Positions 37,205 through 46,700 of a DNA stretch of 60,000 bases are shown here, piece by piece. How positions within the stretch are numbered: position 1 is the stretch's first letter; each line of letters begins with the position of its first letter. Position numbers and translations under genes: made by a program. The notes below the pieces were generated by a model. It was given only the letters and a program-made list of their open reading frames with translations, did not search any database and was not told the DNA's origin. The DNA comes from Owenia fusiformis (taxonomy: Eukaryota; Annelida; Polychaeta; Sabellida; Oweniidae), in NCBI GenBank assembly GCA_903813345.2, contig CAIIXF020000007.1, positions 21,875,564 through 21,935,563 on the forward strand, written 5' to 3'.

Positions 37205-38759
37205 TCAATGAACCATACTGTTGATCCTGGCTGCGTTTGTTTCTCTCCATTGCTTAATCTTTCTGTTAGCCTTGGCTTCCTCCGCTTCTTGCTTCAGTGC
37301 CATCAACTTCCGCTCGAGTATCTCATCCTCTTGGCGTTCTAAAGTCTAGAATAATAATAAAAACAATTCATTAATACCCCCTACCACGATCAATAAACAT
37401 TTCGTTTGTGACGATTCAATATCTAGACTGAGTATTTAAACACCTGTTAGTAGCGTGACACATACTCAGTTATTGAACAAATATTTAACAATGCAATCCA
37501 TGAGACAAATATGTTACATTCTGATACTCATCACATCTTTCCACCTTCAACTAGAAGAGAAGCTTATAGATGGCCATGATTTCTCATAATGCATGTGTTA
37601 TGTCTGATAGTATCTACGCCTCATAGACTTTCACCAACGCGAACATCAGTTCTGACCTAGCGAACTACGTTCCTTGCACTCCACTTCTCCACTCGCACAC
37701 AGAGAGCACGGATCGCTGTGCGCGAGTGTAGAAATGTGTTCGGGAGCGAGGAGATAGTGGTGCGCGACTAACGATTTTACGTTCGCGATGTGAGAATCGT
37801 GGTTTGAGTGCGAGGAACGTAGTTCGCGACGTCAGAACTGATGTTCGCGTTGATGGAAGTATAGGAGTCCTGGTGATGTTATTCGCATAATTTACGCACA
37901 ACTAAAACAAATCCCAAATACCCGAATGCAATGAAATGAATATACCGGGTGTCCCAAAAATGAGACACTTTTTGACAAATATTTCTCGGCAACTGATGAA
38001 CCAAATAATTCACTGAAAATAGCCCAGGAGTATCTTTAGCAAGGTACAGAATATGAAAAAGATAAAGTAAATGTTAACTAAGAAATTCAAAATGTCAAAA
38101 GATTCCACACCGGAGCAACGCAAAAATTACATAGCGTCTAAACCCAAAAATGGAAAGCAGTTTGCCAAGTAATTTCTCAGCAATAGATGAGCCAAATTCT
38201 TGGAAAACTTTACTTGAGGCACTTAAGGATATCTTCTGCAAGTGCTATGAATATGTAAGATCTTGAAAGCATATGGTCAAAATACCAAATATCAATGTAA
38301 AAGTCCATTTCTAAGCAAAAATACTTTTATATATTTATTCTAACAATATCGACTCCAATGAATTTTGAGAGTGAATTGGATTTGGGATATTTGGGAAGAA
38401 ATAATAAGACATGACACACAGAAAGCTATTTGAACCGAAGAGCTCCGGTGGTATGGGCATTTTTGACATGCTATTTTGAATTTCTTAGTACTCACAGAAT
38501 ATTTATTTGATCTTTTAAATATTTTTAAAGCTTGCTAATGATACTCTTCGACGAATTTGTAGAAATTTTCATTGAATTTTGTTCAGCAGTTGCTGGGAAA
38601 ATTCTTGTCAAAAAATGTGCCATTCATAAGAACTGAAGGACCATACTGCGACCAAATGAACTAATGGTAAAACGACCAATAGCCTAAAGAATTATAATTT
38701 ACCTCAGCAAAAGCAGTTGCCAACAGGGCGAATCCAATCAGCAACACCAGCTTCATCAT
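37205..38759 (-). CDS. small secreted highly charged peptide, two exons
   Basis: Exon 1 (38703-38759) encodes MMKLVLLIGFALLATAFA followed by E. This is a textbook signal peptide of 18 residues, with donor GAG|GTAAAT. Exon 2 (37205-37345) has acceptor TTATTCTAG and encodes 46 residues to a TGA. Phases match (0/0). The full product is 65 residues. The mature part, about 47 residues, is very rich in Glu, Lys, Arg and Ala (for example QEDEILERKLMALKQEAEE, KANRKIKQWRETNAARINS) and should form one long amphipathic helix; it has no Cys and one Trp. The intron (37346-38702) holds two repeat elements. I do not recognise the family. A secreted regulatory, antimicrobial or matrix-associated peptide are all possible, and function is unknown. 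A TATA-like box lies about 46 bp upstream of the start. Risk: short, seen only by splice logic. Confidence 0.7.
37634..37853. mobile_element. 220-bp GC-richer MITE-like hairpin in intron
   Basis: Left arm CAACGCGAACATCAGTTCTG and right arm CAGAACTGATGTTCGCGTTG are perfect complements, extended inward by CGAACTACGTTCCT / AGGAACGTAGTTCGCG with mismatches. The CpG density is higher than the surroundings. Clear target duplication not seen; similarity may extend outward to about 37615. Confidence 0.75.
37943..38627. mobile_element. decayed mariner-like element, GGGTGTCCCAAAA end
   Basis: The left end reads CGGGTGTCCCAAAAATGAGA, then CACTTTTTGACAAATATTTCTCGGCAACTG across the following bases. The right part (about 38585-38627) is a partial inverted copy: CAGTTGCTGGGAAAATTCTT and GTCAAAAAATGTGCC. 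The extreme right terminus is lost or diverged. GGGTGTCCCAAAA is a common mariner-type terminus. Lies in the intron of the small secreted peptide gene. Confidence 0.55.
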
Positions 38760-38804
38760 GGGCAGGTACACGTTACCTATTTTCTGTTGACTGGATATCT
38801 TTAG

Positions 38805-38812
38805 CCTTTTAT
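38805..38812 (-). promoter_or_regulatory. TATA-like box of the small secreted peptide gene
   Basis: ATAAAAGG on the minus strand, 46-53 bases upstream of the ATG at 38759. With a start site about 30 bases downstream of it, the 5' UTR would be about 20 nt. Plausible, unproven. Confidence 0.35.
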
Positions 38813-39268
38813 CAGTTTATTGGGAACATTATCAGTTTATCATTGTCAGTGATGTAGTAGATGTCGTCATTAGTTATCATAGGTCGGTTCATATCTGACA
38901 AATTGTTAGTTCATGTGGCAAATTGAAAGTACATACGCACCCGGTATGACTGTTTTTTGCTCCCAGTCTTAATTAACCTTCGTATAAAGTGAGAGTTCCT
39001 CGGAATGTTCTTTCTTTGTGGAGTTACCTAATTAAGTGTAAACATTTTGTTGTTTTGAGCATTGACTCGACATTGTATCTGTCACTATCCGGTTGTAGAC
39101 TATCGATTGACTTATAAAGCATCCGATGTGATATTTGAAAAACTGAACTTTGATAGACAAAAAATTATTTTTTATTAGAGAAAAAATGCCAGTTCACGTC
39201 AGAATGGTTGCAAGTTTAAGTAAAAGAATTTCAACGACTTCTCACACTAATATTATCGCTGAATTATA

Positions 39269-40337
39269 CAAGGGTTGCTCAAAAAGTTTTGCACAGATAT
39301 ATATAAATATGAAAATAATGAACCAATCTTGTTCATATTTGCTAAGTATGTGCCCCCATCTTATTACCTTACACTGTTAAGTTTTCATGTATATATGATT
39401 AGTACTTAACATTTTACGGTTGCTATGGTAACCAAGGTGATGGCGGCACGGTCCATGTCATTTTTAAAGAGCAAACAAGTGATATATAAACTACAATATC
39501 ATTCAACATGCCCGAATTCTTAGCAGTTATGTCCCTATCATTGAATATATGCCTGAGGTCTGTCACCAATATAGCCCGAGCTTGCGAGGGTTATATTACG
39601 ACAGACCGAAGGTTATATCAATGACGCCACGTGTCTGTGTGCGAGTGAAAGTATGAAGAAATGAAACATGACGTCCCGATGACGTCATAAGATTGTCATG
39701 GTAAAAGGTTTGGCGGCTCTACAGGAATATATAGCCGACCTTCAGCTCCATTGACTTCAATACAAATGCTTCGCTTGGTATGTAATACACTTATATAAAC
39801 TATCAACTTATAAATCTAAGCAATATTTAGTATTGTTTTCATGGCAAAAAATGAATCTTATATCAATATTTCTCATCTTGTTTTCTTTGGTAATGCCAAA
39901 GAATGGCCGTAAATATACTCTTCAAACATCTTGAACACAAGTCAAATTCATGCATGCATTAAGACATTGCATACGTTGACTTCTATATGCGTTGCTAAGT
40001 ATTCCAAGATGGAATTAGACAAAGGAAAATGTATTGAAGGTAGATGAAGTTATCAGAAGGCTTGACATCCTATAGGTAGGAGTTTTCAGACATGGTCTCA
40101 AAGACTGGACAGAATGCTAAAAGTAATGCATTATTGCAACGGAAGACTACACAAGAACTCTATATTTTGATTCATTATAAATCAATTATAACATAACCTG
40201 ACTAACTGTTCAAAGACTAAGATTGACCGATATGAATGTAAGATATGTGAAACTATATATGTAAGAAATTTCATGTAAAAATAATAAAATCTCTTCCCTT
40301 GAGAAACATTCGTGCAAAACTTTTCGAACGACCCTTG
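39269..40337. mobile_element. 1.07-kb non-autonomous mariner-like element
   Basis: Left end CAAGGGTTGCTCAAAAAGTT TTGCAC and right end GTGCAAAACTTTTCGAACGA followed by CCCTTG are inverted repeats, flanked by TA at 39267-39268 and 40338-40339. The terminal style (ACAAGGGTTG..CAAAAAGTTTTG) is typical of mariner-type elements. No transposase frame was found. A 51-bp hairpin (39557-39607) sits inside. Confidence 0.8.
39557..39607. repeat. 51-bp hairpin with GCCCGAGC...GAGGGT centre
   Basis: GGTCTGTCACCAATATA pairs with TATATTACGACAGACC around GCCCGAGCTTGCGAGGGT. A similar centre occurs in the hairpin at 40464-40525. Confidence 0.7.
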
Positions 40338-40463
40338 TATGTACATGTATTGTAGTCCCAATTGTAGTTGCTATAATTATACTTATATCGTTTGTACAGT
40401 TATTCTGATTCTTAATATATAGAGGTTATTTAATTGGAGGTTTTTGATACAGGGTATATCTGA

Positions 40464-40525
40464 GGGAAATACAATATATCTACCCGAGGGACCGTAGGGA
40501 CCGAGGGTTGATATATTGTATTTAC
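40464..40525. repeat. short hairpin, AAATACAATATATC arms
   Basis: AAATACAATATATC on the left pairs with GATATATTGTATTT on the right around an ACCCGAGGGACCGTAGGGAC-type centre rich in CCGAGG words. No coding content. Confidence 0.65.
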
Positions 40526-41228
40526 CGAGGGTAAAGTTTTTATGTCACCACCAAGGTGACGTGTTGTTTTGGTCTCCAACTTTTTGTGGACGGTTGTCGG
40601 CGTATGTAACAAAATTCTTGTAACAAAGTCCTACAAACTTCCAATAACTTAACATGTACTGTTCAGACAATTGAAGCTCTCAGAAGTTCAATTCTGACTT
40701 TAGATTTGAGATTTGACCATCAATGACCTTCTCAAGGTCAAAAAGGTATTTTTTCAACTTTTTTCAAAATCATCTACACAATTGTCTGAGAATGGACCTA
40801 TGGTTGACCTTCAATGACCATCGAAAGGTGGTGACATTAATTTTTGTCATGTTAATTCCCTAAGCCCCTAATTTTGGATTGAGCAAAGTGAAAAATTAAA
40901 CAAAAACTGATTTTTAAAATGTAATTGACTTTTATTTGATATTTTCCTCAAAGAGAAGTCAATTTGTATAAATTAGCTCTTGATATATTTATAACAATCT
41001 TTAATTAGATTCTTCATACAAATTGCTTTGGATATTATGTTTAAAGGCAAAAAAGAAAAAAACGTCTTGGGGAAGTGCAACGAATATAGAATAAAAAACG
41101 TAGAAGAAAAGAATACTTTTATATACATTTGGCTAAACATGTACAGTATATACAACCTTGATATTTCGTATTCTGTAATTAGTATAGGAACTGGAACATC
41201 AAGTGATCTCTGTTCTGGTGCTCATTTG
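40526..41228. other. non-coding; probable 3' UTR of the proline-rich gene in part
   Basis: On the minus strand, AATAAA lies at 40931-40936, about 295 bases after the stop codon of the proline-rich gene. The rest has no recognised feature. Confidence 0.4.
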
Positions 41229-42997
41229 CTAATGTTTCCGCATACAGGGATTAAACAATGTAGGACCGTGACCCCCAGTCCATTCTGTCCCTATTGCACA
41301 AGGTTTTATATGTGTATTACCAAACCCATCACACTGTATGTAGCAGCCAGGTTTCCTGTGTTTGTAATGTCCAGGGTACTTGGCCTGGCAGAATCCTAAA
41401 ACAAAGTAGGGGTTTTAGTAACTCAACCATGAAAAAAGGATTGCACAGAAAAATTCAAACAATTTCTTATGAAATTAAAATTAAACAAAGCAACACCCCC
41501 ATTGTTTTCGCTATCCAGAACGTTAAGGTCACCAAAGAAGTCTACCGACGGAGAAAAAATTAAACTCTACAAAAGCTAGTTCTTATGAGGTAATGGCATA
41601 CCTTTATAGATACCAGACTGTCCACATTTTGAGCCACCGCCTTTGGAATGGTGGTTATATTTCCCATTGTGATGGTAGTTGTTGTACCTCTGATATTTTG
41701 GATCCCCTTGATCCTCCGCATCATAGTATCCATGAACAGTGAAGTGATAGAATTTCCTGGGATCCTTTTTCTCCTCTTTCGCTGGTGGGTATTTTGGTTG
41801 AGGAGGAGGGTATTTAGGTTGTGGATGTGGTGGAGGCTTATGGGGATCTGGAGGTGGAGGGTACATGGGTTGAGGAGGAGGGTATTTTGGCTCTTGTTTG
41901 ACAGGAACTAACACATATTTCTGTTCGGGAGGAGGTGGTGGATATTTAGGCTGTGGAGGGGGATATTGAGGCTGTGGAGGGGGATATTTTGGCTGTGGAG
42001 GGGGATATTTAGGCTGTGGAGGGGGATATTTTGGCTGTGGAGGAGGGTATTTTGGCTGTGGAGGAGGGTATTTTGGCTGCGGATGAGGGTATTTTGGCTG
42101 TGGAGGAGGGTATTTTGGCTGTGGAGGGGGATATTTTGGTTGTGGAGGAGGGTATTTTGGCTGTGGAGGGGGGTATTTTGGTTGAGGAGGAGGGTATTTT
42201 GGCTGTGGGGGAGGGTATTTTGGTTGAGGGGGAGGATATTTTGGTTGGGGAGGAGGATACATAGGTTTAGGAGGGGGATATTTTGGTTGAGGGGGAGGAT
42301 ATTTTGGTTGGGGAGGAGGATACATAGGTTTAGGAGGAGGATATTTTGGTTGAGGCTGTGGATACCTAGGTTGGGGTGGGGGATATTTCGGTTGGGGAGG
42401 AAGATACATCTGTTTTGGAGGGTACATTGGCCGTGGATGGGGCATATACTTAGGTGGAGGATGGGGCATGTACTTAGGTGGATGAGGCATATATTTTGGG
42501 GGGCTCATCTTCATCATCACTTTTGGGTAAATAATCACCGTCTCTGTTTCTTTCTGTGGCTTCTTTGGAGGATAATGGTCCTTTTTAGGGGCAGGGTATC
42601 TGTCAATCTGGGCAACATATCCAGGTTTTATCCTTATATGTCCCTTTTCTGTTTGCATGTACATATCATTATGTGGCCTGTATGAGGCGCTTCTTTTCCC
42701 CCTTCGTCGTCCTCGCCCGCGTCTACCTGTCCCAAGACCTCTAAGGCCTCTGGCACCTTCTTCAGGTGGCGGCGGTACTGGTGCCAATAGGGGGTAGGTA
42801 ACTAGATAATAACACATATACTTTTCAAATGCAGTCTGACCATAATGGGAAATCCCACATATTCCTCCGCCGCTCCCTCCTGCTCCGTGTCCGTGTCCCA
42901 ATGCAGCTAATGATGGGACTGATTTATCCAGAAATAGCCCGAAGAACAGTAGATTTACTATTGAAATCATGTTTAGTTCGTGGCACTGCGTCAACAA
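41229..42997 (-). CDS. secreted Pro/Tyr/Lys-repeat protein with chitin-binding-like C terminus
   Basis: Exon 1 (41602-42997, donor TATAAAG|GTATGC) and exon 2 (41229-41395, acceptor TTGTTTTAG), phase 1/1, give 520 residues. If translation starts at Met10 (42970) the protein opens with a good signal peptide (MISIVNLLFFGLFL...). Then come a Gly/His patch (33-46), two Cys (47, 62), a polybasic stretch ending RGKR (99-102, likely proprotein-convertase site), and a long repeat region (about 165-430) of KYMPHPP and then about 20 KYPPPQP heptads. A charged His/Tyr/Asn-rich linker follows. The end (458-516) has six Cys (CGQSGIYKGFC, PGCYIQCDGFG, IKPCAIGTEW, FNPC), the pattern of a peritrophin-A/CBM14 chitin-binding domain, though the middle pair is spaced x3 where x5 is usual. 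Without splicing the frame would end 9 codons into the intron. Likely an extracellular matrix, shell, tube or cuticle protein; Tyr/Lys may serve cross-linking (inference). Confidence 0.82.
41940..42400 (-). repeat. 21-bp coding minisatellite (KYPPPQP heptads)
   Basis: About 20 units of a 21-nt repeat, minus-strand consensus AARTAYCCHCCDCCACARCC, inside the proline-rich gene. Variant units carry KP-MY, PR-Y, HPQ or QPQY changes. Such an array should vary in copy number between individuals and is prone to assembly collapse. Confidence 0.9.
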
Positions 42998-43738
42998 GTG
43001 TATGTATCCAAAATTCCGTGTCCCTACGAAAGTTGTATTCTAAATACCATTTCTAATGTCAAACGTATTTACACCAATTTATATATTAAAAGTACTTTAA
43101 TTGCTATAACCATATTTGTACAGGAAGAGGCATGGTGTAAAGAACATAACATTTAAGTACATTTATGGAAGTGTAGCAACACCAATAATGAGCAAACAAT
43201 AATAAAACCAGGATATTCATTTTTGTTAAAACTCCTTATTAAACTTCATCATTAACCTCCAGTAATATTGGCGATCATAAATTGAAGTTCAACAATCTAC
43301 TAATAGGATTTTTCACTTGTGCCAGCCACCATTAATGATTTAATGGGCATTTTATTATTATTAAATTAAATAAACTGATTTTGCGGGAAAACGCCTCTCC
43401 ACAAATTATTATAACAATATCAATGAATGTCATTGATTGATGCCAATACTTGGGTGTTCCTTCTAAAGGAAATTTAGAGAAAGGTAAAATGTCAATAGTT
43501 TTAATGGCCTTCAAGATCGTCAATAGATGGCGCTGATCAAGAGTTCTATTTAAAGTTGTCTAGTACGTTTTGCAATTATCATAGAGAAAGCGGTTCTGAC
43601 TTTAAAATGGAGATTACCCAAAATATAGTGCATTGCTTTGGTCTTGTTAATCTAATAATGACAAACAAAGATAGTGTTATCGTTAACAAGTATTTAATAT
43701 ACCATTATGATGGTATATTTTGACAATGTTCAAATGAC
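42998..43738. other. intergenic, upstream of the proline-rich gene and downstream of the neudesin-like gene
   Basis: A variant poly(A) signal ATTAAA is present on the minus strand at 43693-43698, about 45 bases after the KDEL stop codon. No promoter element for the proline-rich gene was recognised. Confidence 0.4.
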
Positions 43739-46700
43739 TTATAATTCATCCTTTTTCTTCTGTTGAATTTCATCATATAGTCTTTGTGTAAATCCGACAC
43801 TGGGATACTTGGATTTGTAGGTGCCCTCCCAGAATATATCAAGCATCTCTAGCTGCGCATTGGTCAATCCAGACTGAAAATATCAGAAACAAGACTCAAC
43901 TCTAGGTTTAGATCATCTTGATCCATCATGTCTGAAGGAATACACTGATTTAAAAGAATGGGTTTGAAAAGCGACCATTTTTCAATTTAGGACCAGGAGG
44001 ATTGGCTCCCGGAATGCAGCATCGATATTCTGTCCCATATATGGTATGATGACCTTTAACCTTAATTCCATAACAGGTTTCAGAGACATGTCACGTGTAA
44101 ATAAGGTTAGAGGTCACCATACTGTACCATATATGGGACAGAATATCGATGTTGCATTCCGGGAGCCAATCCTCCTTGGATTTAGGAGACAAATTACTTA
44201 TATGGCCGTGATAATTAGCCATTTTCACACCGGAATAGCCTGATAACGGTAAAGTCAGATACCGTTGTCACAAATGGCGAACATAACCGTCGCTTCAACT
44301 CTTCAATCACTTGGTCCTCGTTTCATGGGACTTTATCGTCGCTACGTTTGTGCATGTATTAACACTCAAAACCGCTTAAGTGTAAAATTAATTTTGTTAA
44401 AAAGTGAAAAAAATCCTAAAATGTTTTTTTCAAATAGATATATAGTATATATCTTCATACATTTGTACATTCGTTACCCAAGGCATTGAAGTAAACTCCA
44501 AGGAAAAATAGGCGAATTTTCAAATTGAAATTAGGGTCCGTCTCAAACATGTCGATTTTCACACCTTGACCCCCTGATTAATGTGTCAAGCTATTCAAAT
44601 TAGAATGCATCATTTTCAAAAAAACAAGAACGTTCCTCATGGTACTAAACTGCCTTTAAAATCGCAAGTGGATTTGGACTACAAGCTTTTTCTTTTTGAC
44701 GTGCATCACTTTGTCAACATGAACCAATAAAATCTATCGTTTTTCTCAATTTTTAACTTCCCCTTTGTTTTTCATTTGAATAAAATTGAAAGAGTCGACT
44801 CTATTGAAACATGAATTGATGCGATCATGAAAAATGATGCTTAAGACGATAAGAAAATGATAACAGTTTTATTTGGGAAGAATTGATCATTAGGCTAGTT
44901 CACTATTCATCCGCATGTCGATTTTCACAAGACAATTAAAAACAAATGACAATGAGTTAAAAAGTTCACTTTAGGGACCGCTAACTTAACGAATCGACAT
45001 TTTTGATATGTAGGATAGAACAAGCTGAACAGAGAAACAACCAGTGTGTATTTGTAACCAAATATGACCACGTTTATGTACAATTTTCCGTCAAAACCCT
45101 GTCGTGTTTCACATTTTATTCTAAAATATCGTCAAAGAGAATAAACTAAGTATATGTACATGTACGTATTACGCCCGCCAAATTTATATGCACTGAACAC
45201 ATCTTTTCTACATTCTTTTCACACCAACTTTACCAAAACATCGCACTGATTCATGAAACCAAGATTTACATTTTTAGACTGAATGACAATGGGATGACAG
45301 ATGCCATGTCGTCAAAATAATTTTTTGACACCGTTGGCATATGTTTTCTTTTTTATCTCACATACCAGGTATGGTTCTTTGACTTGTTTTTACAATTTGA
45401 ATAATTTTTTGTTTGGGTTTAGCTTTTAATGCATGCTTAAACCAGTTGCAGGTTGGCGTAGTGACGTTTTTCCTGCATGTATCACAACAGGACAACCATT
45501 TACGTCATATTGGAGTACAAACATCATCTATCGAGATATGATCTGAAATGTCCCTTTAACATATTCCAAATCAAGAAGCCGGTCCTTATTCTACTCGAGT
45601 CTATGTTATCAATTGAAACATGATATTGATGTCGAGTCCAGTCCATTAAGGATGACGTATAGTTCAATCATAAAATCATCTGCACTGGTGTAGAGACGTT
45701 TCTCTTGACACCATTATCTGCGGAGCGTTTCGCCGATGACCCCCCCCCCCCTCCAAGTTCCTATCACAAGAACCTTTTTCCATGGCAACTGGAAGTGTTT
45801 TTATTACTATGCTTTGGTTTATTCTGAGATTCTTGTTTTAGTCGCTAAAATTTCCGCTTTAAAGAAACACATTTCTTTCGTGTCAGACTCGATCCTTTTT
45901 CGGATTTCTGATTTCGCATCTCATAACTTTCGCTATCAAACTTGTTTCTTCTGATGTTTTGTTTTTCTTTGACACTCTTGAAGTCTATATATTTTTAGTG
46001 ATCTACCCCCGGTTTTATTTTTCGAAGAGGGGAAAAATCATCTTGCTTTTGTTGCCTCTATCGTCGCATGCGTATCTCGTGCTTTATGTTTCTATAATGC
46101 TAGTTCAATTGGCGATATTTTTCAATGAGGAACGTAATTTTATGCACCGCATGTCTTGATTTTTTTGATTTTTTTATTCTCGAGCATTGCTTACTTTTTG
46201 TTTTTCTTTGTATGTTTTGCAAAGAATTACGTTTCACGAAGGAATACTGAATATTGTACATCAGATCGTAATAATGTATCGAGTAGTAGATCCGAGATCG
46301 TAATTAAAAAATAATAAGCAAATAAACATCGTTGAAAAGCTATAAAATCTTTCATATTACTAATTATAGATGCCTGTTTGTGCTATTCATCATTGAGAAT
46401 GATGCATTCATTGAAAGGAAACTGATTCCAAACGTTTATTATAGACTTTATGATTGCAGTCAGCAATCCCCGGGAATGCACTGAACGAAACACTATTTAC
46501 AGAGGTTGACACATTTTGGGCTGTAATGGTCTTCATAGTGATTTTTGTAGTAATTTTTTTTCGGTAAATTATGCTTATGGAAGTTCCAAACAACTTGACA
46601 TCTGCTTGCATGTAACGTATTTTTGTAAAGATGTATAAAATGGAAAAGGTACGCTGAACAAAGAGAAAACCATTTAGCTGTTATCTTTTCAATGTCTATC

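Noticed and set aside
41966-42685. Long plus-strand frame rich in Trp, Arg, Phe and Leu opposite the proline repeats
   Set aside because: It is the antisense of the 21-bp coding repeat. The minus frame has a signal peptide, processing site and spliced Cys-rich end, while this one has no domain.
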